A stretch of 64,000 nucleotides of DNA from Sphingomonadales bacterium EhC05 (GCA_001650955.1 LXYP01000045.1:186001-250000), one strand, 5' to 3'; counted from the stretch's first letter, positions 29,660 to 39,024 are shown. Notes: generated by a model not told the origin, from the letters alone. Program-made: numbers and translations.

Positions 29660-30931
29660 ATGACGAAATTAACGGGATCCGATTCGAAGAGCACCCTATA
29701 TTGCTCGTTCTGCGGAAAATCCCAACATGAAGTCCGTAAGCTAATAGCGGGCCCAACCGTGTTCATCTGCGATGAATGTGTTGAGCTGTGCAACGACATC
29801 ATTCGCGAAGAGACCAAGGGCGCGGTGACCGGGCGCAAAGATGGTGAAGTCCCGACACCGCAGGAAATCTGCGATGTGTTGAATGACTATGTGATCGGTC
29901 AAGCGCGCGCCAAACGGGTTTTGTCGGTGGCTGTCCACAATCACTATAAGCGGCTCAATCACGCCGCCAAATCAGGCGATATCGAACTGGCCAAGTCCAA
30001 TATCCTGCTCGTGGGTCCGACCGGTTGTGGTAAAACGCTGCTGGCCCAGACGCTGGCGAAAACTTTTGACGTGCCGTTCACGATGGCTGACGCGACCACA
30101 TTGACCGAAGCCGGTTATGTTGGTGAAGATGTCGAGAATATCATCCTCAAGCTGCTCCAGTCTTCTGACTATAATGTCGAGAAGGCCCAGCGTGGCATCG
30201 TCTATATTGATGAAATCGACAAGATCAGCCGCAAGGCCGAAAATCCGTCGATCACCCGCGATGTATCGGGTGAGGGCGTGCAACAGGCATTGCTGAAGCT
30301 GATGGAAGGCACGACCGCCAGCGTGCCACCGCAAGGCGGCCGCAAACATCCCCAGCAGGAATTTCTGCAGGTCGACACGACCAACATCCTGTTCATCTGT
30401 GGCGGCGCATTCTCCGGGCTGGAAAAAATCATCGGCGACCGTCTCGAAGGCAAGTCCATCGGTTTCGGTGCGCATGTTGCAGCTCCCGAAGAACGCCGCG
30501 TTGGCGAGCTATTGGCTCAGGGTGAGCCCGAAGATTTGCTCAAATTCGGACTTATTCCCGAATTTGTCGGCCGTCTGCCGGTCATCGCGACTCTAGAAGA
30601 CCTCGACATCGATGCGTTGGTCACCATTTTGCAGGAACCGAAAAACGCTCTGGTCAAACAATATCGCAAATTGTTCGAGCTGGAAGATGTGGGATTGACC
30701 TTCACCGATGATGCGCTGCAGGCGATCGGTCAGAAGGCGATTGAACGCAAAACCGGCGCGCGCGGATTGCGGTCTATTGTTGAGAATATCCTGCTCGACA
30801 CGATGTTCGATCTGCCCGATTTTGAAGGCGTCGATGAGATTGTGATCGACAAAGATGTTGTTGCTGGCACGAAAGACCCGGTGAAGGTGATTGCCAAGAG
30901 CAGCAAGGCCAAGAAGGAAGACGCGGCTTAG
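29660..30931 (+). CDS. clpX: Clp protease ATP-binding subunit ClpX
   Basis: AAA+ unfoldase of 423 residues. The N-terminal C4 zinc finger ([16 protein letters not shown]) binds substrates and adaptors; Walker A is GPTGCGKT, Walker B VYIDEID, and the RRRRE-type sensor arginine region [14 protein letters not shown] is present. AAAGGA lies before the ATG. In alphaproteobacteria ClpXP degrades CtrA among others; chpT of the CtrA relay lies 4 kb further on. Confidence 0.97.
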   Translation: MTKLTGSDSKSTLYCSFCGKSQHEVRKLIAGPTVFICDECVELCNDIIREETKGAVTGRKDGEVPTPQEICDVLNDYVIGQARAKRVLSVAVHNHYKRLNHAAKSGDIELAKSNILLVGPTGCGKTLLAQTLAKTFDVPFTMADATTLTEAGYVGEDVENIILKLLQSSDYNVEKAQRGIVYIDEIDKISRKAENPSITRDVSGEGVQQALLKLMEGTTASVPPQGGRKHPQQEFLQVDTTNILFICGGAFSGLEKIIGDRLEGKSIGFGAHVAAPEERRVGELLAQGEPEDLLKFGLIPEFVGRLPVIATLEDLDIDALVTILQEPKNALVKQYRKLFELEDVGLTFTDDALQAIGQKAIERKTGARGLRSIVENILLDTMFDLPDFEGVDEIVIDKDVVAGTKDPVKVIAKSSKAKKEDAA

Positions 30932-31136
30932 AAATTTGATGATCTGAATATCGGAAAGTTTCGGGCGAAATGGATTCAAAATCTGTTGGCTATCAATGGC
31001 CTAATCTTGGGAGCGCCTTGCTCAGCTCTTGCTGACCGTTAAGACGATTGAAATTTTCTACTTGGTTGGAATTGCATTTCGAGAGTTGATTGTGATGTGC
31101 TCATCAGCATTTTCATCGAAAACTGGCCAAAAAGTT

Positions 31137-31574
31137 ATGAATATTGAAATTGAAACAGATCCGCTTCAGCGAGATATGGACATATTGAGCCAAGGGATAA
31201 TTGATTATAATCAATCGGAAATCCCGGACTTGGAAGCGAATGAAGCTGAGGTAAAGTTTTTCGTTTTTGCAAAAAATGACACGGGGCAGATCATCGGCGG
31301 GATCAGGGCCGCTTGTTTCTGGAATACATTGCATCTCGAACTCTTGTGGATGTCCGAAGAGTGTCGCGGTAGTGGAATAGGAAAGCGACTAATTAGTTCG
31401 GCCGAGAATTTTGCGATCGTAAATGCTTGTGAGCAGGCTCTGGTTGAAACCACCAGTTGGCAAGCAAAGCCGTTCTATGAAAAAAATGGATATGAGCTTA
31501 TTGCGACATTGAATAATCGTCCCAAAGGACATTCTTCTCACTATCTGACGAAAAAGTTAGTTCGCCAAAACTGA
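31137..31574 (+). CDS. GNAT-family N-acetyltransferase
   Basis: A 145-residue acetyltransferase of the GNAT fold. The acetyl-CoA loop is CRGSGIGKRLISSAE, preceded by HLELLWMSEE and followed by ETTSWQAKPFYEKNGYELIA, all typical. The ATG at 31137 is chosen; an extended frame to 31029 lacks family content. The substrate is unknown. Its base composition looks more AT-rich than that of neighbours, so recent acquisition is possible. Confidence 0.85.
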   Translation: MNIEIETDPLQRDMDILSQGIIDYNQSEIPDLEANEAEVKFFVFAKNDTGQIIGGIRAACFWNTLHLELLWMSEECRGSGIGKRLISSAENFAIVNACEQALVETTSWQAKPFYEKNGYELIATLNNRPKGHSSHYLTKKLVRQN

Positions 31575-31617
31575 GCGAGTTCCAGTTTTAATATAGACAG
31601 AAATCCAGCAAATCTTC

Positions 31618-32283
31618 CTATTTATAAATACACCCATCCAGCTTGTATCGCTTCACCACATTGATCCGCGCCGCAATCGTATTGCCGTAGCGCGCTGTAA
31701 AGCCGCTTGCACCATTGACCGCGCGTTTCTTGGGTTGGGGCAGGGCGGCCGCCATTCTCGCGGCCTGTATCCGGTTTAAGTCGGCAGCATCCTTGCGAAA
31801 ATAGCGCTGAGAGCCGGCCTGAACCCCATAGGTGCCAATGCCAGTCTCGGCGATATTGAGATAGACTTCCATGATCCGCTTCTTGCTCCACAGCGTCTCG
31901 ATCAGGAAGGTGAAATAGGCTTCCGGGCCCTTGCGGAAATAGCCGCCGCCTTGCCATAGGAAGGCATTTTTCGCGACTTGCTGGGAGATGGTCGAGCCAC
32001 CTCTGATCCGTCCACCCTCGCGGTTGCGCGCAATTGCCTGTTTGATCGCCTCGCCGTCAAAACCGTCGTGGCTGCAAAATTTCCCGTCTTCGCCGGCAAT
32101 TACCGCGCGGACCATATGGGGGGAAATTTGGCTGATCGACGTCCAGTCCTTGTTAAAGCCATTTTCATCCATCACCATCGTCGCGGTGAGCGGTGGCGGG
32201 ACGAGGGCGTAGAGGCCAACCCAGCCAATCGTGATCAGCAGGAAATAGATCGTCCAGCGGACCAGGAATCTTATCAGGAACAT
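31618..32283 (-). CDS. mtgA: Monofunctional peptidoglycan glycosyltransferase
   Basis: GT51 enzyme of 221 residues that polymerises lipid II. It has one N-terminal membrane segment (residues 8-27), motif 1 AGEDGKFCSHDGFD with the catalytic glutamate, motif 2 GGSTISQQVAKNAFLW, and motif 4 KKRIMEVYLNIAETG. No transpeptidase domain follows. A terminator and a repeat separate it from rpoH upstream. Confidence 0.94.
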   Translation of the reverse strand: MFLIRFLVRWTIYFLLITIGWVGLYALVPPPLTATMVMDENGFNKDWTSISQISPHMVRAVIAGEDGKFCSHDGFDGEAIKQAIARNREGGRIRGGSTISQQVAKNAFLWQGGGYFRKGPEAYFTFLIETLWSKKRIMEVYLNIAETGIGTYGVQAGSQRYFRKDAADLNRIQAARMAAALPQPKKRAVNGASGFTARYGNTIAARINVVKRYKLDGCIYK

Positions 32284-32303
32284 CTCGCCAATCTAATGAA
32301 AAA

Positions 32304-32334
32304 GCGCCCCGAAAACAAACTTGTTCTCGGGGCG
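32304..32334 (-). terminator. Terminator between rpoH and mtgA
   Basis: CGCCCCGA..AACAA and TTGTT..TCGGGGCG form a long stem with one mismatch. On the minus strand it is followed by CTTTTTCATT. It lies downstream of rpoH. Confidence 0.75.
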
Positions 32335-32345
32335 TCTATTATCTT

Positions 32346-32434
32346 GTCATCCCGCGAACGCAGGGATCCAGTTTATCGCAAAAGTCGCTCTGCGGATTCT
32401 TTATCTACTGGGTTCCCGCCTTCGCGGGAATGAC
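32346..32434. repeat. Inverted repeat pair of the CCCGCGAAGGCGGGAA type
   Basis: GTCATCCCGCGAACGCAGGG with ATCCAGT and ACTGGGT with TCCCGCCTTCGCGGGAATGAC face each other across about 35 bases. Each half is itself palindromic. The same short dyad is widespread in proteobacterial intergenic DNA. It lies just past the rpoH stop codon. Confidence 0.8.
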
Positions 32435-32443
32435 GGTAATTCA

Positions 32444-33355
32444 TCAACCAGCGGTGAGCAGCTGTTTCTCTCCGGCAATGCGCAACATAGCTTTTTGCAG
32501 CTTTTCAAATGCCCGCACTTCGATCTGCCGGATGCGCTCGCGGCTGACTTCGTAGACCTTGCTCAGATCTTCGAGGGTCTTTGGATCTTCGGCCAAACGG
32601 CGCTCGCGCAAGATATGCTGTTCGCGGTCGTTGAGCGCTTCCATCGCCTCGTTGAGCATTTCATGGCGGAAACTGGCTTCCTGCGAATTGGCAATCTGCT
32701 CATCATGCAGCGGGCCATCATCTTCCAGCGTATCCTGCCACTGGCCGCTGTCACCATCTTCTGACGAGAGCGACACGTTCAGCGATGCATCGCCACCCAT
32801 TGACATGCGGCGGTTCATATTGACCACTTCATGCTCAGCGACGCCGAGATCGGTCGAAATCTTTTTCACATCTTCGGGTGACAGATCGCCATCTTCAAAT
32901 GCATCGAGATTATTCTTCATCCGGCGCAGGTTGAAGAACAGCTTCTTCTGTGCGGCGGTCGTACCCATTTTGACAAGGCTCCAGCTGCGCAATACATATT
33001 CCTGTATCGACGCGCGGATCCACCACATCGCATAGGTGGCGAGACGGAAACCTCTATCGGGTTCAAATTTCTTGACGCCCTGCATCAGGCCGACATTGCC
33101 TTCGGAAATCAGATCCGAGACCGGCAGGCCATAGCCTCTGAATCCCATGGCGATTTTCGCGACGAGCCGCAGATGTGACGTGACGAGCTGGGCAGCCGCT
33201 TCCTGATCCTTATGTTCAGCATAGCGCTTCGCCAGCATATATTCTTGTTCGGGTTTCAAAATCGGAAATTTGCGAACTTCCGAAAGATATCGGTTCAGGC
33301 TTGCATCCCCCCCTAAGGCTGGGATTTTTGCCGGAACATTGCTACCATTAGCCAT
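32444..33355 (-). CDS. rpoH: Heat-shock sigma factor RpoH (sigma-32)
   Basis: Directs RNA polymerase to heat-shock promoters. The 303-residue protein has region 2 (HLRLVAKIAMGFRGYG, DLISEGNVGLMQGVKKFEPDRGFRLATYAMWWIRASIQEY), the RpoH box QKKLFFNLRR that separates it from sigma-70, and region 4 (EVSRERIRQIEVRAFEKL). The ATG at 33355 has AAGGAA; 20 extra in-frame upstream residues are unlikely. Confidence 0.96.
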   Translation of the reverse strand: MANGSNVPAKIPALGGDASLNRYLSEVRKFPILKPEQEYMLAKRYAEHKDQEAAAQLVTSHLRLVAKIAMGFRGYGLPVSDLISEGNVGLMQGVKKFEPDRGFRLATYAMWWIRASIQEYVLRSWSLVKMGTTAAQKKLFFNLRRMKNNLDAFEDGDLSPEDVKKISTDLGVAEHEVVNMNRRMSMGGDASLNVSLSSEDGDSGQWQDTLEDDGPLHDEQIANSQEASFRHEMLNEAMEALNDREQHILRERRLAEDPKTLEDLSKVYEVSRERIRQIEVRAFEKLQKAMLRIAGEKQLLTAG

Positions 33356-33429
33356 TATAGTTCCTTCTTTGTTGTGCCGCCGGGCCTCATCAAGCACCCT
33401 ACGGTCAAATACCATATAAGGTGTATTAT

Positions 33430-34383
33430 CTATATACGCAACTTCATGAACAGTTCCTGCATATCTTCCGGGAAACCAATAGAAAAACTCAATTTCTCGT
33501 TCGTTATGGGGTGAACAAATCCAAGACTAGCAGCATGCAATGCCTGACGTCCAAATTGAATATCTTTTCGCCGGGAAAGCAATAATTTTCTACGAGCACC
33601 ATATAGGGGATCACCAAGAAGACTATACCCGATATGGGACATATGTACGCGGACCTGATGTGTCCGTCCGGTTTCCAGCACACATTCGACCAAAGCAGAG
33701 CCATCAAGCCATTCCTTGACCGTATAATGGGTCATCGCCGGCTTGCCTTTATCATCGCCGACGACTGCCATTTTCTTGCGGTGAACATTGCTTCGGCCGA
33801 TATTCCCCTCGATCGTCGCCGAAGGAGGATTGGGGCGACCGTGCACGATCGCCAAATAGCGCCGATCGATATCATGGGCCGCGAACAGGGCGCTGAGCCC
33901 TTGATGCGCATCATTGGTTTTGGCTGAAACCATGATGCCGGATGTGTCCTTGTCGATGCGATGGACGATGCCGGGCCGGGTGACGCCGCCGATGCCGGAT
34001 AGCTGGCCCTTGCAATGATGGAGCAGGGCGTTGACCAACGTCCCGTCAGCATGGCCGGCGGCAGGATGAACGACCATGCCTGCGGCCTTGTTGATCACGA
34101 TCAGATGTTCGTCTTCAAATATCACATCCAGAGGAATGTCCTGAGGCAGAGCAGGGCCTTCAATCGGTACCGGAATCGTCAACTGAAAATTCTTCCCTGC
34201 ATATTTTTTTGCAGACGGATCGGTGCATATCTCATCGTCGATGAGAAGATTGCCTCCGGAGATCAGAGCCTTCACCCGCTCGCGAGACAGGTCTTCAACC
34301 GCGTCGGTCAATGCCGCGTCGAGTCGCTGTTTCTTGCCAGTGTCAGCCAATGTGCCAGTTTTAATGGATTGAGGTGGGTTCAT
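33430..34383 (-). CDS. RluA-family 23S rRNA pseudouridine synthase (RluD-like)
   Basis: About 317 residues: an N-terminal S4 RNA-binding domain (QRLDAALTDAVEDLSRERVKAL), then the catalytic domain with HRIDKDTSGIMV holding the catalytic aspartate, and GRTHQVRVHMSHIGYSLLGD. Probably modifies helix 69 uridines as RluD does. The start is uncertain: 34383 (MNPPQS) or 34401, the latter overlapping the divergent gene's ATG. Neither has a ribosome site. rpoH lies 74 bases downstream. Confidence 0.9.
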   Translation of the reverse strand: MNPPQSIKTGTLADTGKKQRLDAALTDAVEDLSRERVKALISGGNLLIDDEICTDPSAKKYAGKNFQLTIPVPIEGPALPQDIPLDVIFEDEHLIVINKAAGMVVHPAAGHADGTLVNALLHHCKGQLSGIGGVTRPGIVHRIDKDTSGIMVSAKTNDAHQGLSALFAAHDIDRRYLAIVHGRPNPPSATIEGNIGRSNVHRKKMAVVGDDKGKPAMTHYTVKEWLDGSALVECVLETGRTHQVRVHMSHIGYSLLGDPLYGARRKLLLSRRKDIQFGRQALHAASLGFVHPITNEKLSFSIGFPEDMQELFMKLRI

Positions 34384-34399
34384 CGCGTAGATGTGGGCC

Positions 34400-34813
34400 A
34401 TGAAACTCAGCATATCAAGCATCATGTTGGATGCGCTCCAGCAATTGGCGGCAGATGCTGCTCCACAAGAGATTTGCGGCATTTTACTGGGTGTTGAAAA
34501 TCGCGTCACCGGTCATATTCCCACCACCAATATATCGCCCTCTCCAGAACGCCATTTCGAGATCGATCCTGCCCAGCTGATCCAGGCCGAACGGACCATG
34601 CGGGAGGGCGGTGCGGCGATATTGGGCTATTATCATTCGCATCCGCTGGGCAATGTCCGCCCTTCGTCAACCGACGCCGAAAGTGCGGCCGCCGACGGTC
34701 GCCTGTGGTTGATCGTCAACGGGACCGATGCCGCATTGTGGAGGGCCGTTCCCAACGGGGAGATATTTGGCAGATTCGATAAGGTCGCAATGGATTGCCT
34801 CTTGATAGATTGA
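34400..34813 (+). CDS. JAMM/MPN-domain metallopeptidase (M67 family)
   Basis: A 137-residue protein with the JAMM zinc motif: Glu in PQEICGILLG, then HSHP..SSTD (GYYHSHPLGNVRPSSTDAES). Bacterial relatives cleave isopeptide or thiocarboxylate-tail adducts on ubiquitin-like sulfur carriers, or act in cysteine synthesis. No ThiS/MoaD-like partner is next to it. The start is uncertain among 34391, 34400 and 34424; none has a strong ribosome site. Confidence 0.82.
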   Translation: MKLSISSIMLDALQQLAADAAPQEICGILLGVENRVTGHIPTTNISPSPERHFEIDPAQLIQAERTMREGGAAILGYYHSHPLGNVRPSSTDAESAAADGRLWLIVNGTDAALWRAVPNGEIFGRFDKVAMDCLLID

Positions 34814-34868
34814 CGACAAAAGGCCAAACAGCCGCCAGATTTCCAATCGTTTTTAAAGGCCCGAACCA

Positions 34869-35510
34869 ATGTCCGACTCCAAAGTTGATCTGGCTGCTTT
34901 GCTTTGCTCGAAAATTTGCCACGACTTGCTCAGCCCAGTTGGCGCGATCAACAACGGCCTCGAGCTGCTCGAGGATGAAACCGATCCCGAAATGCGGGAC
35001 CGTTGCCTTGACTTGCTCTCCGATAGCGCGCGAGCGTCCGCCGATAAGCTGAAATATTTCCGCCTCGCCTTTGGCGCTGCAGGTGGCTTTGGTGATGATG
35101 TTGATCCGGCCGAGGCGAAAGAACTGATCACGAGTCTGATCGGCGACTCTGGTAAGATCACCCTGGGCTGGGCCGTCCAGACCGAAGCCCTGCCGAAAAA
35201 GGCGATCAAGATATTGCTCAATCTGGCGCTGATTGCGCGGGAAGCACTGGTGCGCGGCGGACGCCTGGATATTGGAGCGGAAAAAGGCGATGTCGGGATT
35301 GAGGTCGTGGTTCGCGCGGAAGGTCCAAAAATCGCAATGGATGCCGGCATCCGCGCCGCGCTCGAAGGCCAGTTGTCGGAAGCCGATTTGTCCGCACGAA
35401 CAGCCGCAGCATGGATGTCACGCGATCTTGTGTTACAAAATGGCGGTGATTTGCGGGTGTCTCCCGCTTCAGGGACGGAATTATTACTGGGCGCAATCGT
35501 AACGGCTTGA
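34869..35510 (+). CDS. chpT: Histidine phosphotransferase ChpT
   Basis: Middle protein of the CckA-ChpT-CtrA phosphorelay that controls the alphaproteobacterial cell cycle and motility. The 213-residue protein has the phospho-accepting helix LLCSKICHDLLSPVGAINNG with His about 18, followed by a degenerate histidine-kinase-like ATPase domain. The four-helix start and the LSPVGAINNGLELL signature are characteristic. Cell-wall amidase gene follows 25 bases later. Confidence 0.9.
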   Translation: MSDSKVDLAALLCSKICHDLLSPVGAINNGLELLEDETDPEMRDRCLDLLSDSARASADKLKYFRLAFGAAGGFGDDVDPAEAKELITSLIGDSGKITLGWAVQTEALPKKAIKILLNLALIAREALVRGGRLDIGAEKGDVGIEVVVRAEGPKIAMDAGIRAALEGQLSEADLSARTAAAWMSRDLVLQNGGDLRVSPASGTELLLGAIVTA

Positions 35511-35535
35511 TTTGGGCCAAAGAAAGGGACTTTTC

Positions 35536-36228
35536 ATGGATATGATCTGGACGCCTTCTCCCAATTTCGATGAACGGAAATTGCCGATCAGCATTTTGGT
35601 CATGCATTATACGGGCATGAAAGATGCGGCATCTGCGATCAACTGGCTCGCCAATCCGGAGGCCAAGGTTTCTGCCCATTATGTCGTCACCGAAGATGGC
35701 CAGATCGTCTCCATGGTCGATGAGAAGGATCGCGCCTGGCATGCAGGTCGCGGCTTTTGGCGCGGTATTACCGATGTGAACAGCGCTTCGATTGGGATCG
35801 AGATCGTCAATCCCGGGCATGAATGGGGCTATATTCCTTTTCCCGAAGAGCAGATGGATGCGGTGACGCGGCTCGCCCATGACATTGTTCAAAGGCACGC
35901 GATACTGCCCTCCAATGTGATCGGGCATAGTGACCTCGCGCCCGCCCGAAAACAGGACCCCGGCGAGCTATTTGACTGGGAACGACTGGCGCGTCACGGT
36001 ATTGCGCTGAAGAAGCCGCCGCTGAAATTGGGCGATCCGCCATGGACCGATGCCGGCTTCATGCTCGCGCTGGAACGTTTCGGCTATGATATCACCGCGC
36101 AGAAAGATGCAGTGGTTGCCTTTCAGCGGCGTTTTCGTCCGAAAAATGTCGATGGGGTGATCGATGGCGAGTGCCGGTCGCTGCTCTTGTCTTTAATGTT
36201 GGACAGAGAGCGGGGAATCTCTAAATAG
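35536..36228 (+). CDS. N-acetylmuramoyl-L-alanine amidase (AmpD/AmiD type)
   Basis: A 230-residue zinc amidase (amidase_2) that cleaves the peptide from muramic acid. The zinc ligands appear in VMHYTGM, a middle IGIEIVNPG and GHSDLAPARKQDPG; a C-terminal peptidoglycan-binding helix bundle follows (AVVAFQRRFRP..GVIDGE). No signal peptide is visible, so a cytoplasmic recycling role like AmpD is possible. The ATG at 35536 follows AAAGGGAC. Confidence 0.9.
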   Translation: MDMIWTPSPNFDERKLPISILVMHYTGMKDAASAINWLANPEAKVSAHYVVTEDGQIVSMVDEKDRAWHAGRGFWRGITDVNSASIGIEIVNPGHEWGYIPFPEEQMDAVTRLAHDIVQRHAILPSNVIGHSDLAPARKQDPGELFDWERLARHGIALKKPPLKLGDPPWTDAGFMLALERFGYDITAQKDAVVAFQRRFRPKNVDGVIDGECRSLLLSLMLDRERGISK

Positions 36229-36595
36229 GCCAGACCAGAGGGTCGGCCAGCCGCGACAAAAGTCGAGGAAAGTCCGGGCTCCACGATTAGAAGGTGCCGG
36301 ATAACGTCCGGCCAGGGCAACTTGAGGGAAAGTGCAACAGAAAGCAGGTCGCGACGTCTTCGGGCCCGTGACATTGAAAGGGTGCGGTAAGAGCGCACCG
36401 CGGGCTTGGTAACAAGCCTGGCATGGTAAACCCCACCTGGAGCAAAACCAAATAGGGGCGGTATATGGCTTTTTCGGCCTACTGCCCGGGTTGGTTGCTA
36501 GAACCATATAGCAATATATGGTCGAGATGAATGGCTGGCTATCCTTCCTTCGGGAAGGTGGACAGAACCCGGCTTACAGACCCTCTGGTATTTCG
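36229..36595 (+). ncRNA. rnpB: RNase P RNA, bacterial class A
   Basis: Catalytic RNA that matures tRNA 5' ends. Helix P1 is formed by ACCAGAGGGTC (36234-36244) and GACCCTCTGGT (36579-36589). The conserved core GAGGAAAGTCCGGGCTCC follows the 5' arm and ACAGAACCCGGCTTA precedes the 3' arm; both belong to P4 and its neighbours. Ends are estimated to within about 10 bases. Confidence 0.92.
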
Positions 36596-36680
36596 TCTGC
36601 AAGCCATGGATACTATCTCAAGTCATTCATCTAGCTGGACTTTAGAGATGATTTGTGATTGTCTGTGACAGGTCTCAAAC

Positions 36681-38423
36681 ATGAGGTGCATGCGCATGTT
36701 CTTGAAGCATTATATTCGCCGAACAAGACGAAATTTGGCTGCGATGTGGCTTTTGGGAGCTGCGCTTGTGATTCCACTTGATGGCCAACAAAGCCTAGCA
36801 TCTGATGTTGCTGACTTTGACCCCGTTTGCAATGTCAGGGGAAGTTCCGCCAAGCTCGCCTTTCTTATCGGGAATAGCGATTATGGCATAGATAGTGGTC
36901 GCGACGCGTTGGCTAATCCGGCAAAAGACATCGCTAGTCTCTGTAGCAGTTTTGCGGATTTGGATTATTCCGTCATTGGCGTTTCGGACGTAAAATCGTC
37001 GGCAAGCCAGTCCATATTATCCTTACTTCAGCGGGAAGCGGCCAATGTCGATACGGTGGTCATCTATTATGCTGGTCATGGATTTGAATATTCCGGTGCC
37101 AATTTTCTGGTCCCCGTGGATGCGCCCACTTATTCGAGCAAAGCGCTTTTACAGACTGATTTTATGCCGTTGGACCAGTTGCTCCAGGCGGTGGGATCTG
37201 TGAGCGAGTTCACGCTGGTTTTTCTGGACGCATGCCGGACGCGTGATCATGTCGTCACCATTCCAGATGAAGGCGGCCCCGACGGCGCGATAACCGCCTT
37301 GGGTTTTCAGCAGTTTGAGTTTGACAATCAGGCGGTCATATTTGCCTCACAGAAAGGGGCTGTGGCATATGACAGTCTCAGTCCTTCAGGACCTGATACG
37401 AGCCCCTTCGCGGCTGCGATATCGCAAGCTTTGCTGGTTCCGGGGCTACCGCTTAATGAGTATTTTGGGAATGTGACTGAATATGTCCGTCAAAATACAA
37501 AATCTTTTTCATCCGGTCAGCAAAAACCATTTTATTACTCGGGATTTGGAAATGTGAAACATTATCTCCATGAACCGAAGAGTCTGGACACAGGAAATGC
37601 GGTTGAAGCACAGCTGATCACCGAGGATCAGATTTCAAGTCTGTTTCCGGCAAGTAAAGTGGCGCTGGAAGACGGATCAGCGTTGCTTACCAAAGCCCTT
37701 TCGAAATATGACAGCGTGAGATGGCTCGCGACCGCCGCAACCGGCAATGCTTTCGCCCAATATGTCGTAGGCGGCATGTATCACTACGGGATCGGCGTCG
37801 AAGTGGATTTTGAACAGGCCGAAAAGTGGCTTCGTATGTCCGCTGCGCAAGATTATGCGACGGGGCTCACAGCATTGGCCTATTTTCTTCAGAAAAGTGA
37901 CGCGGATGACGCGCAGGGTTTGCTCCATGCCGAAATAAATCAATTATATGAAAAAGCGTCCACAATGAACTATCCCAAGGCGCAATCGCATCTGGGATTT
38001 GCGCTTTGGAATGGCACGCTTGGGATCACCGACAAAGATCGAGCAAAAAGCTTGTTTACCGCCGCATCGGAAAATGGGCATGCCTATGCGACATTTGCCG
38101 ACGCTTATTATGGAGATAATCGCGCTTTCGCGATGGCGCGATTACGTTCATTTGCCGCTGCCGGCCGTGAAGATGGCAACAACTGGATTTGCGAACTTTT
38201 CTATCTCGAGAATCGAGTTGAAGATGCGGTTGATGACTGTCGAATTGCTGCTGAAGCAGGATTTGCCGGCGCCCGCGCGATATATGCCGAAGCATATCGC
38301 TATGCATGGGGCGTCGAGGCAAACTCGAAAGAAGCTAGGTTCTGGGGCAGATTGGCGCTTAGTCAATTTGATCTGGCGCCGAATAAAAGACTCCGATTGG
38401 AAAGTTTTATTTCCGCGCGCTAA
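36681..38423 (+). CDS. Exported caspase-family (C14) protein with Sel1 repeats
   Basis: A 580-residue protein. A basic N-terminus and hydrophobic helix (residues 20-33) form a signal peptide with cleavage near SLA-SD. Residues 55-300 are a caspase-like domain with the His-Cys dyad: YYAGHGFEY (His about 133) and VFLDACRTRD (Cys about 185). Sel1-like repeats follow (AQYVVGGMYHYGIGVEVDFEQAEKWL and further units) up to the C-terminus. Such secreted metacaspase relatives are of unknown role. The ribosome site is weak. Confidence 0.82.
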   Translation: MRCMRMFLKHYIRRTRRNLAAMWLLGAALVIPLDGQQSLASDVADFDPVCNVRGSSAKLAFLIGNSDYGIDSGRDALANPAKDIASLCSSFADLDYSVIGVSDVKSSASQSILSLLQREAANVDTVVIYYAGHGFEYSGANFLVPVDAPTYSSKALLQTDFMPLDQLLQAVGSVSEFTLVFLDACRTRDHVVTIPDEGGPDGAITALGFQQFEFDNQAVIFASQKGAVAYDSLSPSGPDTSPFAAAISQALLVPGLPLNEYFGNVTEYVRQNTKSFSSGQQKPFYYSGFGNVKHYLHEPKSLDTGNAVEAQLITEDQISSLFPASKVALEDGSALLTKALSKYDSVRWLATAATGNAFAQYVVGGMYHYGIGVEVDFEQAEKWLRMSAAQDYATGLTALAYFLQKSDADDAQGLLHAEINQLYEKASTMNYPKAQSHLGFALWNGTLGITDKDRAKSLFTAASENGHAYATFADAYYGDNRAFAMARLRSFAAAGREDGNNWICELFYLENRVEDAVDDCRIAAEAGFAGARAIYAEAYRYAWGVEANSKEARFWGRLALSQFDLAPNKRLRLESFISAR

Positions 38424-38487
38424 CCTAATGACGTTACTGGCCACAATCGACTGGCGGATTGGTGCTACCAATGGTAATGGACCGCTG

Positions 38488-39024
38488 ATGCCAAAAGCAA
38501 AAAGATCAGATAACTGGGGCTTTCCTCGCTGGGGAAGCTATGAAAGTTCGCGCGAAGCACAGCAGGTCAAAATTTGTGACCGCCATGGCTGTAACGAAGC
38601 GGGCAACTGCCCTGCGCCAAAATCGCCCAATAGCCCGGAGCGCTGGTATTTTTGCCAGACCCATGCCGCCGAATATAATCGGGGCTGGGACTATTTTGAG
38701 GGACTCGACAAGGAAGAGCGCAAAAAGCGCGAAGCCGATGAGCAACGCGATGCCAATGCCTATCAGGAAGCCCAGCACTATAGCTGGATGGGGAGCGGAG
38801 ACGGCAGCCGATCACGCGACGAAATGACGGCGCTGGACATTTTTGATCTTCCGCCGGATGTTGAATTTGATGCGGTGAAAAAGGCGTGGCGGGCAATGGC
38901 CAAGGAATATCATCCTGACGTCAATCCTGGCGATGAGGATGCTGCGAAGAAATTCCAGGCGGCGCAAGCGGCCTTTGATGTTCTGCGAATCGCTGAAGAG
39001 CGGCGGGTCTGGAAGCCGGTCTAG
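38488..39024 (+). CDS. J-domain protein with N-terminal Cys motif
   Basis: A 178-residue protein. The C-terminal 65 residues are a J domain (ALDIFDLPPDVEFDAVKKAW, then HPDVNPGDEDAAKKFQ) with the HPD motif that stimulates DnaK. The N-terminal part has spaced Cys and His residues (CDRHGCNEAGNCPAP, CQTHAAEYNRGWDYF), perhaps a zinc knuckle. Starts at 38428 and 38488 are possible; GGA sits 6 bases before 38488. It overlaps the sufE 3' end by 4 bases, tail to tail. Confidence 0.83.
   Translation: MPKAKRSDNWGFPRWGSYESSREAQQVKICDRHGCNEAGNCPAPKSPNSPERWYFCQTHAAEYNRGWDYFEGLDKEERKKREADEQRDANAYQEAQHYSWMGSGDGSRSRDEMTALDIFDLPPDVEFDAVKKAWRAMAKEYHPDVNPGDEDAAKKFQAAQAAFDVLRIAEERRVWKPV

Noticed and set aside
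36193-36507. 104-codon ORF on the minus strand
   Set aside because: It is antisense to the RNase P RNA, whose conserved core and P1 helix are plain; ORFs over rnpB are a frequent annotation artefact.
37999-38427. N-terminal extension of the J-domain gene
   Set aside because: It lies inside the caspase-like gene in another frame and has no domain; starts at 38428 or 38488 suffice.
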